The notes under the pieces are model-generated. The model was given only the letters and a program-made list of their open reading frames with translations. It had not been told where the DNA came from and searched no databases. This document shows positions 7,785 to 15,771 of a stretch of DNA of 51,028 nt, one piece after another. The number at the start of each line of letters is the position of its first letter. The stretch's first letter is position 1. Source of the DNA: JAGXLC01 sp964461045. Lineage in GTDB: Bacteria > Bacteroidota > Bacteroidia > Bacteroidales > UBA12077. The stretch is from NCBI GenBank assembly GCA_964461045.1, contig CAYWSJ010000009.1, positions 1 through 51,028 of the forward strand, read 5' to 3'. The position numbers and the translations under genes are program-made.

Positions 7785-8789
7785 TTATTTCACAAATACT
7801 TTTTTTCCACAATTGGTACATTTTCCTTCTTTGTCAATTCCTACTAAATCAGTATGATACCCACTTCTTGTAACCAATAATTTTCCACAATCAGGGCAAT
7901 AGGTATCCTGACCTTCTCCTATCCTTGCATTTCCAATATAAACGTAGTTTAAAGATTCTTTTGCCACTTCATACATTTTTTTTAAGGTTTGAAGTGGCGT
8001 GGGTTCGACACTGGAACGATAGACAGGGAAGTATCTGGAAAGATGCAAGATAGTATCTTCACCTAATTCATTCCGGATCCATTCAATCATTTCTGAGAAT
8101 TGTTTTTTGTCATCGTTCAATCCGGGTATTATAAGGTTTGTAATTTCCAGAAATTTCTGATGTTTTTTTATTGTTTTCAGGCTATCTAACACCGGCTTAA
8201 GATGCGCGGCCGTTTTTTTCTTATAAAAATTATCTGTAAATGCTTTCAGATCAACACTAAAAGCATCTATTACTTCTATAAGTTTTTCGAGAGGATCCTG
8301 AGTAATGAACGCATTGGTAACCATTACATTTTTTAAGCCCTTTTCTTTAGCCAGTTTTGCTATATCAAACATGAACTCGTAATAAATAATGGGTTCATTG
8401 TAAGTATAGGCTATTCCAAGATTTCCTGGTTTTTTTTCTGCAATCTCAATTATGTCTTCTACACTGTGCGATTGAATGCGACCAATATTATCTATGTCAG
8501 ACTGAGAAATTTCCCAGTTTTGGCAAAAATCACATTTTAGATTGCATCCGAAACTGCCTACAGAAAGTATTTCTTCTCCCGGATGATAATGATATAAAGG
8601 TTTCTTCTCAATAGGATCAAAACCGAGCGCTGTTACCTGTCCGTAATTTTCAGAAATCAATTCACCATTCACATTCTTTCTGACATTACATATTCCTCTT
8701 TTGCCTTCTTTTATAGTACATAGATGTGGACAAAGAAAACATCTTACCTTTTTTTCCTCCATCTTTTTGTAAAACAGTGCCTCTTTCAT
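7785..8789 (-). CDS. amrS: AmmeMemoRadiSam system radical SAM enzyme
   Basis: A 334-residue radical SAM enzyme. C82, C86 and C89 form the CxxxCxxC motif that binds the 4Fe-4S cluster. Four extra cysteines at the N-terminus (C17, C20, C24, C34) and a C-terminal zinc-ribbon-like pair (CPDCG and CTNCG) suggest additional metal sites. It resembles pyruvate-formate-lyase activating enzymes but belongs to the AmmeMemoRadiSam group, whose substrate is unknown. It lies in the middle of the operon, 8 bp after acylphosphatase and 12 bp before Memo. Confidence 0.93.
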   Translation of the reverse strand: MKEALFYKKMEEKKVRCFLCPHLCTIKEGKRGICNVRKNVNGELISENYGQVTALGFDPIEKKPLYHYHPGEEILSVGSFGCNLKCDFCQNWEISQSDIDNIGRIQSHSVEDIIEIAEKKPGNLGIAYTYNEPIIYYEFMFDIAKLAKEKGLKNVMVTNAFITQDPLEKLIEVIDAFSVDLKAFTDNFYKKKTAAHLKPVLDSLKTIKKHQKFLEITNLIIPGLNDDKKQFSEMIEWIRNELGEDTILHLSRYFPVYRSSVEPTPLQTLKKMYEVAKESLNYVYIGNARIGEGQDTYCPDCGKLLVTRSGYHTDLVGIDKEGKCTNCGKKVFVK

Positions 8790-8797
8790 AGAATAAT

Positions 8798-9073
8798 TTA
8801 TTTTATAAAGAATCTTTTAAAATTCTGAACAGGAATTTCCTGTTTATTCATTTTTTCAACATTAGCTGATACTGGCCCTTCCTTACACCATTCCATAAAT
8901 TTATTCAGATCTTCAGGTTCTCCTTCTGCTTCAATATAGACTGTACCGTCTGGTTTGTTTTGAACGAAACCTTTTACATCATACTCTTCAGCTTTTCTCA
9001 TAGCGCTGTATCTAAACCCTACGTTCTGAACTCTTCCTGTTAAGGTAATTGCATAAGATTCTTTCATAGGCAA
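8798..9073 (-). CDS. acyP: Acylphosphatase
   Basis: A 91-residue acylphosphatase that hydrolyses carboxyl-phosphate bonds. The phosphate-binding loop and catalytic arginine are in GRVQNVGFRY (13-22), with the catalytic asparagine in VQNKPDGTV near residue 38. Length matches the family exactly. It overlaps nothing but is packed 1 bp after AMMECR1 and 8 bp before the radical SAM gene. Its position inside the AmmeMemoRadiSam unit suggests that an acyl-phosphate may occur in, or leak from, that pathway (inference). Confidence 0.93.
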   Translation of the reverse strand: MPMKESYAITLTGRVQNVGFRYSAMRKAEEYDVKGFVQNKPDGTVYIEAEGEPEDLNKFMEWCKEGPVSANVEKMNKQEIPVQNFKRFFIK

Positions 9074-9074
9074 A

Positions 9075-9611
9075 TTATTTATATCGTGTTGTTGTGAAAA
9101 ACTGAATGTTTAAATCCTCAATCGATTTATTTTTATCAATTCCTGCTTTCTTTTTTACTATTTCAATTTGTTTTTCAGTTGAATCAACTCCATCCAGGTT
9201 TGGGAGCAATAAACCTTTTTTCCCCGTATCATCTTCTATTATAATTCCATGTTTGTGAGGTTTTAGTTGTGCCATATCCTCTACTTTTTTGGGAACGCTT
9301 AGCACATCAACTGTAATTGTAATGTCATTAAGTTCTTCTTCAGCTAGTGGTTTAAAACGAGGATCACTCGTTGCTGCAGCAATTGCATTTTCTATTATTT
9401 CATTATATAAGTGATCATGAACAGGTTCTGCAGAGCCTATGCAACCACGTAATTTTTGCTTATTTTCGTAAATTGAAACGAAACAAGCAAGCTTTAGTTT
9501 TAAAGCCGGGGGAATTTCTGATTCTTCCTTTTTGATCTTTTGACCGGTTTTAACATACATTAAAATAGCATCATAGGCTATTTTTGAATAAATTGTGTCT
9601 GGTCTGAACAT
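9075..9611 (-). CDS. amrA: AmmeMemoRadiSam system protein A (AMMECR1 domain)
   Basis: A 178-residue AMMECR1-domain protein. The core KLRGCIGSAEP (53-63) matches the family's LRGCIG signature, with the invariant cysteine at 57. The human homologue is mutated in the AMME syndrome, yet the biochemical role remains undefined. It is the first gene of the operon, directly followed by acylphosphatase. A weak TATATTTA sequence on the minus strand about 30 bp upstream may be the promoter. Confidence 0.92.
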   Translation of the reverse strand: MFRPDTIYSKIAYDAILMYVKTGQKIKKEESEIPPALKLKLACFVSIYENKQKLRGCIGSAEPVHDHLYNEIIENAIAAATSDPRFKPLAEEELNDITITVDVLSVPKKVEDMAQLKPHKHGIIIEDDTGKKGLLLPNLDGVDSTEKQIEIVKKKAGIDKNKSIEDLNIQFFTTTRYK

Positions 9612-9718
9612 AATTTTGTTTAATTTAGTTTGTTCTTGTAAATATAATAAATACTATTTTTCGCGTCAATTTATGAAAACTCAATCGTGAATAAAATAGA
9701 ATTTTAAATAAATATAAC

Positions 9719-9726
9719 TATTTTTG
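9719..9726 (+). promoter_or_regulatory. Bacteroidota-type -7 element (TATTTTTG) for the permease gene
   Basis: TATTTTTG lies 24 bp upstream of the ATG at 9751. Because transcription would start near 9733, the element also argues against an upstream TTG start at 9724. Confidence 0.45.
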
Positions 9727-9750
9727 GGTACTGAATCATATGCTAACAAG

Positions 9751-10983
9751 ATGCGTTTAGTTTTATTTAAAGAAAATCTTAAAATTGCAATTAATGCCAT
9801 AAGGGCAAACATGTTAAGGACTGTTCTTACTATCTTTATCATAGCCTTTGGTATTATGGCTCTTGTAGGGATTCTTACTGCAATTAATTCCATAGAGAAA
9901 TCTTTGACGAAGCAGTTTACGATAATGGGAGCTAATACCTTTACGATAAGCAATAGACAAATGGTAGGTTCCAGTGGTAATAATAAACAGAACCCGGTAA
10001 TTGATTACAGGGAAGCCATGTCATTTAAAGAAGAGTATAACTTTCCTGCCAGGGTTTCTGTTAGCTATTCTGCTTCAGGTACAGCCACAGTGAAGTATAA
10101 GTCAGAAAAAACGAATCCAAATATTAATGTTGTCGGAGCAGATGAGCAATACCTTCTGACCTCCGGTTATGAGATGGAAAAAGGCAGGAATTTCACACAT
10201 TCTGAAATTTCACGGAATTCGCATGTTGCCATAATAGGATCAGGATTGGCAGATAAACTATTTAAGGAAGAAAAAGAAATACTTAATAAAATTATTTCTG
10301 TAGGGAACGGAAAATATAAAATAATAGGAATACTAAAGAAACGTGGAGCAGGATTTGGTTCGGGCAATGATAATATTTGTATGCTCCCTATTACAAATAT
10401 CAGACAATATTTTGCCAGCCCGAATATGAATTTTCTTTTAACCGTTATGCCTCTTGATTCGAAAATGCTGGATGCAGCCATTAGCGAGGCAAGAGGACTG
10501 TTCCGGGTTATCAGAGGTTTAGCAGTAGGAGAAGAAAATAACTTTTCCATAGGAACCAGCGACAATCTCGTAAATATGCTAAAGGAAAATATGAGTAATG
10601 TTACTGTAGCCGCTACGATTATTGGTATTATTACACTTTTTGGCGCTGCAGTTGGATTAATGAACATTATGCTGGTTTCTGTTACGGAAAGAACAAGAGA
10701 AGTAGGAATTAGAAAGGCCATAGGAGCAAGGTCTGATATTATAAGGCAACAATTTCTGTTTGAAAGTATTTTTATAGGCCAGTTAGGAGGGCTTGTCGGT
10801 ATTATCCTGGGAATTTTAATAGGAAACCTTGTTTCGCTACTTATGGATAATCCTTTTGTTGTGCCGTGGTTATGGATTTTTATTGGAATTGTTGTTTGCT
10901 TCTTTGTTGGTTTGTTTAGTGGCCTTTTTCCTGCAATTAAAGCTTCAAAAGTAGACCCTATTGTTTCCTTACGATATGAATAA
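9751..10983 (+). CDS. MacB/FtsX-type ABC transporter permease
   Basis: A 410-residue permease with one N-terminal membrane helix (about 15-40), a large extracytoplasmic MacB-like periplasmic core domain (about 45-260) and three C-terminal helices with the FtsX motif (VTERTREVGIRKAIGARS). ATG 9751 is chosen over a TTG nine codons upstream because the first helix and a promoter element fit better. In MacB-like systems such a subunit transmits ATP hydrolysis to export or signalling. No matching ATPase gene is nearby, so its partner must be encoded elsewhere. A DUF1987 gene follows after 19 bp. Confidence 0.88.
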   Translation: MRLVLFKENLKIAINAIRANMLRTVLTIFIIAFGIMALVGILTAINSIEKSLTKQFTIMGANTFTISNRQMVGSSGNNKQNPVIDYREAMSFKEEYNFPARVSVSYSASGTATVKYKSEKTNPNINVVGADEQYLLTSGYEMEKGRNFTHSEISRNSHVAIIGSGLADKLFKEEKEILNKIISVGNGKYKIIGILKKRGAGFGSGNDNICMLPITNIRQYFASPNMNFLLTVMPLDSKMLDAAISEARGLFRVIRGLAVGEENNFSIGTSDNLVNMLKENMSNVTVAATIIGIITLFGAAVGLMNIMLVSVTERTREVGIRKAIGARSDIIRQQFLFESIFIGQLGGLVGIILGILIGNLVSLLMDNPFVVPWLWIFIGIVVCFFVGLFSGLFPAIKASKVDPIVSLRYE

Positions 10984-11002
10984 AAATTAATATATTTGTA
11001 TT

Positions 11003-11395
11003 ATGGAGAACATAAAAATTGACCAAACTCTAAAGACACCCGGAATAGATTTTAACGCACAAAAGGGAGTGTTAAATATCGTTGGAAGGGCTATTCCCGA
11101 AAACCCTGAAGAATTTTTCTCGGGAATCCTTCAATGGGTAAAAGAATATTTTGAAAATCCTGTTCAACCTACTGTCATAAATTTTCAACTGGAATATGTG
11201 AATAGTGGTTCCTCAAAATTTATCCTGGAATTTTTCCACATTATCCAGGAAAATATTAAAAAAGGATATGATTGTCAGGTAAAATGGCATTATGAAGAGG
11301 ATGATGAAGCAATCCTGGAATTAGGGAAACATTATCAATCGCTTCTTGAGATTCCTTTTAAATTAATTGAAATTTTCCAGGATGATGATGAATAG
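11003..11395 (+). CDS. SiaC-like regulatory phosphoprotein (DUF1987)
   Basis: A 130-residue DUF1987 protein. In Pseudomonas aeruginosa, SiaC is switched by a phosphatase (SiaA) and a kinase (SiaB) and activates a diguanylate cyclase (SiaD). The equivalent phosphoacceptor segment here is LEYVNSGSSKF (63-73), with serines at 68, 70 and 71 where a threonine is usual. Neither SiaA/PP2C, SiaB nor a GGDEF enzyme is in the window. It follows the permease gene closely and faces a HAMP-GAF sensor gene whose stop is 36 bp away. Confidence 0.85.
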   Translation: MENIKIDQTLKTPGIDFNAQKGVLNIVGRAIPENPEEFFSGILQWVKEYFENPVQPTVINFQLEYVNSGSSKFILEFFHIIQENIKKGYDCQVKWHYEEDDEAILELGKHYQSLLEIPFKLIEIFQDDDE

Positions 11396-11431
11396 AGAGG
11401 AAGTTTAACATCCATCATCTACCTGAAATTT

Positions 11432-13114
11432 TTATTCTTTGTTTTTATCACTTTCACCTTCTTCCCCTGTATATTTTTTAAGTTTTTGTTCGCAGTCAAT
11501 CAGCTTTGCTTTTAGCTCTTTCTCCCGGCGTGACGATTCCTCCTGGGTAGCTTTCAGTTCTTCCATATTTTGTCTCATCTCTTCTTCCTGCGATTTCATC
11601 TCTTCTGCTTGTTGCTGTGTTCTTTCCAGCAATTCATTGGTGCGGATGTTAATCTTAACAGTTGCCAGGGTAGAAGCAATGTTTTCTGCTATTTTTTCGA
11701 CAAAATCTATCTGATATTGCTCAAATTCTTTAAAAGAAGCCATTTCAATAACACCATGTATTTCATCATTGGCTTTAAGAGGAACTATAAGCAGACTTTT
11801 GGGGTTTGCTTCACCCAGTCCGCTTGTTATGTTGATATAATTATCAGGAATTTCTGTCATAAAGATTGTCTCTCCTTCCTGAACAGCTCTTCCTATCAAA
11901 CCCACACCAAATTCAATATTTTTTTCGAGATATTTTCTCCTGTTAAAGGCATAAGCCGCTTTAAGCTCAATAAATTTGTTTTCTTCATCCTCGTCATTTA
12001 CTAAAAAGAGTCCCCCCTGGTTTGCTTCAGTGTAATTAACAAGGTTTTGAATAATCTGGAAAGACAATTCATCAATGTCATCATTGTTCTCTCTCAGTAT
12101 TTCTGAGAATTTTGCAATACCCTGTGAGGCCCAGTTTCTTTGCTTATCTTCTTCCTGTCTTTTTGCTTCCTCCTCAGAAGCTTTTTTCAGATTATCTCTC
12201 ATTTCAAGCAGGGCATTTCCAAGATCATCCTGGTCGCTTAGTGGTTCAAAATTAGCTTCATAGTTTCCTTCCCCAATTTCTTTTGCAAAATTCGTGAATT
12301 GTTTAAAACTGTCAACCAGATCATTTAAAGCAGCAGACATGTCGCCAATCTCATCATTTCTCACCTTTAATTTTTCTTTTGGCAGAATTCCCTGGCACAT
12401 GCTGAATAAAATTTGCTGGACTTTTCGTATTGGGCGTATAGTGGACCGGGCAAGGAAGATTGCAATTATCGCAGAAATGACAACCAGTACAATGCTCAGC
12501 AGCAAAATGTAACTATTGAACTGATCATAAATTGCGAGCATTTCATCTCTTGAAGACTCTACTTTTTTTTGCATTTGATCTCTCAATGCGTCAATTTCAT
12601 CTTCAATGTTATTAGTAAGCTTCAATACTTTTCCACCATCATTTACCATTGGTCTTACTTTTGACATAATACCGGTATTGTTATAAGCTTCCGGTTTGTC
12701 AAGACTGGTCATTATTTCCTGATGCATGCCAAATAATGTATCATTTATGGCTTTGTAAATGTGTTCATATTTTTTCTTATTTTTTTCTTCCCATTTTTCC
12801 GACAGGTCTGATATTTTTTTATGCAATTCAGGAAAAGTATTGTTATGTAGTTTTTTTAGTTTTATCTTCTCTGGGGTGTTGGTTTCATCTTCAATAAAAA
12901 CCCAGCTTTTGATCAACCCCTTTGATTGCATTACCGCGCTATGCATTTCAGCTAAGTGTGAAGTACTGGGGACATAAACATTAGATATTTTTTTGTTAAG
13001 CTTTCGGCTTTCATGGAGAGAGTTGTTAATGACATAAGTGTTTGCCAGGATAGCCAGAATGATAATTCCAATTCCTAAAATGAGTTTTGCGGAAATTGAG
13101 AAACGAATTTTCAT
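11432..13114 (-). CDS. Membrane sensor with HAMP and GAF domains, no visible output domain
   Basis: A 560-residue protein: transmembrane helix 1 at about 9-29, an extracytoplasmic helical sensor region (about 30-200) with a four-helix-bundle feel, helix 2 at about 203-225, HAMP at about 225-280, a coiled linker, a GAF domain at about 345-485 and a long C-terminal coiled coil at about 490-550 rich in Glu and Gln. No histidine kinase, PP2C or MCP signalling domain is present; the coiled coil may bind a separate partner. It is convergent with the SiaC-like gene, a pairing that would suit a Sia-type partner-switching relay (inference). Confidence 0.8.
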   Translation of the reverse strand: MKIRFSISAKLILGIGIIILAILANTYVINNSLHESRKLNKKISNVYVPSTSHLAEMHSAVMQSKGLIKSWVFIEDETNTPEKIKLKKLHNNTFPELHKKISDLSEKWEEKNKKKYEHIYKAINDTLFGMHQEIMTSLDKPEAYNNTGIMSKVRPMVNDGGKVLKLTNNIEDEIDALRDQMQKKVESSRDEMLAIYDQFNSYILLLSIVLVVISAIIAIFLARSTIRPIRKVQQILFSMCQGILPKEKLKVRNDEIGDMSAALNDLVDSFKQFTNFAKEIGEGNYEANFEPLSDQDDLGNALLEMRDNLKKASEEEAKRQEEDKQRNWASQGIAKFSEILRENNDDIDELSFQIIQNLVNYTEANQGGLFLVNDEDEENKFIELKAAYAFNRRKYLEKNIEFGVGLIGRAVQEGETIFMTEIPDNYINITSGLGEANPKSLLIVPLKANDEIHGVIEMASFKEFEQYQIDFVEKIAENIASTLATVKINIRTNELLERTQQQAEEMKSQEEEMRQNMEELKATQEESSRREKELKAKLIDCEQKLKKYTGEEGESDKNKE

Positions 13115-13193
13115 AACGCGATGTGATTTCGATTAATTAAACATTGCTAATATAAATATTTTTTTAAAGATAGAGGAATTTTCCTGTATTCTT

Positions 13194-13949
13194 TTATGGA
13201 TTAGTGTAAATATCTTCGGGATATTCTATGTTTATAAGAAACAGGCCGTTCGGGGGCATCGAATACCCGGCCTCTGATCGGTTGTTGCTTTCAATAACAT
13301 TTTTGAATCCCTCTATGCTTAGTTTATTTTGTCCTACCTCTATCTGTGTTCCTACTATGGCTCGCACCATATTTCTTAAAAAACGATTGGCTTTTATTGT
13401 AAAAACTAATTTTTGTGGATTTTCTTTTTCCCAGTAAGCTTCATAAATATCGCACAAATTAGTTTTTGTTTGAGTGTTTGTTTTACTGAAGCTTGTAAAG
13501 TCTTTATAGTTAAACAATAGGCTGCATGCCTTATTCATTTTGGTTATATCCACGTCTTTATACAAATAATAGGAAAATTCTCTCATAAATGGATCTTTTT
13601 TAAGAGTGACATAATATTTATAAGTGCGTGAAACTGCATCAAACCTGGCATGAGCCTTCGGCTTGACAGGATAAATATTGAAAACGGCAATATCATAAGG
13701 TAGAAAAGTATTTAATTTGAAGACTAATTTTTGAAGATCTTCAATTGTGTTTTCAAGGTCAAAATGAGCAAAGAAACTTGACGCATGGACACCTGTATCC
13801 GTCCTTCCTGCTCCGACAACATTAATTTCCTCCCTTAGTATTGTTGATAAAGCATTGTTTAATTTTTCCTGGACTGAAATGGCGTTTGGTTGAATCTGCC
13901 ATCCATGGTAATTGGTGCCTTTGTATGCCAAGTGAATGAAATATCGCAT
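13194..13949 (-). CDS. truA: tRNA pseudouridine synthase A
   Basis: A 251-residue TruA that converts U38-40 of tRNA anticodon stems to pseudouridine. The catalytic aspartate is D51 in GAGRTDTGVHA. Other family segments are YKGTNYHGWQ (9-18) and FLRNMVRAIVG near 200. Length is normal. It is a single-gene unit on the minus strand with a TATTTTTG element 22 bp upstream. Confidence 0.95.
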   Translation of the reverse strand: MRYFIHLAYKGTNYHGWQIQPNAISVQEKLNNALSTILREEINVVGAGRTDTGVHASSFFAHFDLENTIEDLQKLVFKLNTFLPYDIAVFNIYPVKPKAHARFDAVSRTYKYYVTLKKDPFMREFSYYLYKDVDITKMNKACSLLFNYKDFTSFSKTNTQTKTNLCDIYEAYWEKENPQKLVFTIKANRFLRNMVRAIVGTQIEVGQNKLSIEGFKNVIESNNRSEAGYSMPPNGLFLINIEYPEDIYTNP

Positions 13950-13970
13950 TTAATATGAATATGTTTTGTA

Positions 13971-13978
13971 CAAAAATA
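13971..13978 (-). promoter_or_regulatory. Bacteroidota-type -7 element (TATTTTTG) for truA
   Basis: The minus strand reads TATTTTTG 22 bp upstream of the truA start. A properly spaced -33 TTG was not found, so confidence is moderate. Confidence 0.4.
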
Positions 13979-14154
13979 TAAATTTTATGAAGTACTTATA
14001 AATCGTTTACAAAATGAAAGATATAACCCCAATAATTCATGAGTTATTCTTATCTTCGATGGTGACTGAGATTTTCATCGAACTCACTTCGTTCTGAAAC
14101 AGGCTGACCAAATAGGGTTGCTAGCGTCTTGTGTTACAGGCTCTGCATTTTATA

Positions 14155-14173
14155 CATAATTTTAGAAATTATG
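14155..14173. promoter_or_regulatory. Perfect inverted repeat upstream of moxR
   Basis: CATAATTT, a 3-bp spacer and AAATTATG form a perfect 8-bp dyad about 140 bp before the moxR start. It could be an operator for a dimeric regulator. There is no T-run that would make it a terminator. Function is inferred from symmetry only. Confidence 0.3.
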
Positions 14174-14314
14174 AACAAGGCAGGTTAATAAAACTTAATG
14201 AAGTTTAACATTTTTTAACAGAATTATGAATTAAAATTGAACTCGATTTATGCTTTCATTTTAGAAAGAAAAATTATTAATTTGAGTGATTTTTTAAAGC
14301 AATAAAACAAAATT

Positions 14315-15316
14315 ATGGATCAAACAGCGAATGTGAATGTTAAAGAATTAAATGAAAGAATTAAGGAAGAAAGTTCTTTTATCGACCTGATCAACATGGA
14401 AATGAAGAAAGTAATTGTTGGTCAGAAACATTTGGTAGATAGTTTACTGGTAGGTTTATTGTCCGATGGACATATTCTTTTGGAAGGTGTTCCCGGACTA
14501 GCCAAAACTTTAGCCATAAGCACCTTGTCTGGAGCTATTGAGGCAAAGTTCAACAGAATTCAGTTTACACCTGATCTTTTACCGGCTGATCTTTTAGGAA
14601 CGATGATATACAGCCAGAAAAAAGAGCAGTTCCAGGTAAAAAAAGGACCAATATTCACTAATTTTGTTTTAGCGGATGAGATAAACCGTTCACCTGCTAA
14701 AGTTCAGAGTGCTTTACTTGAATCTATGCAGGAGAGACAGGTTACTATCGGAGAGCAGACATTTCCTCTTGAGGATCCGTTTTTGGTTTTGGCTACGCAA
14801 AATCCAATTGAACAAGAAGGAACTTATCCATTACCAGAGGCACAGGTTGACCGTTTTATGTTAAAGGTGGTAATTACCTACCCACAGTTTGACGAAGAAA
14901 AAATGATTGTAAGACAGAATCTTGCCAAAGAATTTCCAAAAGCCAATTCAGTTGTTAGTCCTGAAGATATAGTGAAAGCACGTAACGTAGTGAAAGATGT
15001 ATATATTGATGAAAAAATCGAACGATATATTTTAGATATAGTATTTGCCACAAGAAATCCGGAAAATTATCAGATGGAAAAATTCCAGTCTATGATTAAT
15101 TATGGAGGTTCGCCAAGAGCAAGTATAAACCTGGCCCTTGCTGCCAAAGCTTTTGCTTTCATTAAAAGAAGAGGTTACGTCATACCAGAAGATGTAAGGG
15201 CAGTTTGCCATGACGTCATGCGACACAGAATTGGGTTAACTTATGAAGCAGAAGCAGAAAATATTACTAGCGAGGATATAATAACTGAAATATTAAATAC
15301 TATAGAAGTACCATAA
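14315..15316 (+). CDS. moxR: MoxR-family AAA+ ATPase
   Basis: A 333-residue AAA+ ATPase. Walker A is GVPGLAKT near 54-61, Walker B LADEINRSP near 113-121, sensor 1 LATQNP near 154-159 and the arginine-containing segment GGSPRAS near 264. MoxR proteins act as chaperone-like ATPases together with von Willebrand factor A proteins, here DUF58, BatA and BatB encoded just downstream. It is the first gene of the aerotolerance operon. Confidence 0.93.
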   Translation: MDQTANVNVKELNERIKEESSFIDLINMEMKKVIVGQKHLVDSLLVGLLSDGHILLEGVPGLAKTLAISTLSGAIEAKFNRIQFTPDLLPADLLGTMIYSQKKEQFQVKKGPIFTNFVLADEINRSPAKVQSALLESMQERQVTIGEQTFPLEDPFLVLATQNPIEQEGTYPLPEAQVDRFMLKVVITYPQFDEEKMIVRQNLAKEFPKANSVVSPEDIVKARNVVKDVYIDEKIERYILDIVFATRNPENYQMEKFQSMINYGGSPRASINLALAAKAFAFIKRRGYVIPEDVRAVCHDVMRHRIGLTYEAEAENITSEDIITEILNTIEVP

Positions 15317-15343
15317 AAGACTATACATACTAATCCCGGGATT

Positions 15344-15766
15344 ATGAATAAACTTTTTGTATTATGCAGCATTTTACTGATTTTGTTGACAAAAAACTCT
15401 TTTTCTCAGCACTTTATAGAAATGAGTAAAGAGGAAATAAAAAAAGAAATGCGGGAAAATAAACGAGAATTCTATTTTGTAAAAGAGGTAAATACAGGGA
15501 AGTATCATTTTCTGAAATATGAAAACCTGGATGAAACAAAAACCAAGTTATTTTTACTTTCGGAAGATGAGAAATGCAAATATACAAAGCTCATGTGTGA
15601 TTATTCCTTGTTAAAGTCTTTTGAGGATTCTTTGAACAGAGCTTATGAGTATCAGAAAAACCTGAAATGGATTGATTACAATGAAGAATCAGGTAATAAT
15701 TATTTGTTGGAACTGGAAAAGAAAAAATGGTTTTTTACAATCAAAACCAGTAAAATTAAAGATTAA
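15344..15766 (+). CDS. Small exported protein of unknown function inside the bat operon
   Basis: A 140-residue protein not recognised as a named family. The N-terminus (about 1-21, ending in SFSQ) is a signal peptide, followed by a Lys/Glu-rich soluble domain with paired cysteines (CKYTKLMC, near 86-93). It is inserted between moxR and the DUF58 gene, genes that normally are neighbours, with 27 bp and 5 bp spacers. Cotranscription is therefore likely, and its role may be tied to Bat proteins or be unrelated. Confidence 0.75.
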   Translation: MNKLFVLCSILLILLTKNSFSQHFIEMSKEEIKKEMRENKREFYFVKEVNTGKYHFLKYENLDETKTKLFLLSEDEKCKYTKLMCDYSLLKSFEDSLNRAYEYQKNLKWIDYNEESGNNYLLELEKKKWFFTIKTSKIKD

Positions 15767-15771
15767 GAGTT

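Larger units (their letters stand above)
13950..14314. other. Intergenic region between truA and the moxR-bat operon
   Basis: A 365-bp divergent spacer. It contains the truA promoter element (minus, 13971-13978) and a perfect 8-bp inverted repeat at 14155-14173 (CATAATTT-TAG-AAATTATG). A near match to the -7 element, TTAATTTG, lies at 14277-14284, about 30 bp before moxR. No coding capacity was recognised. Confidence 0.6.
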
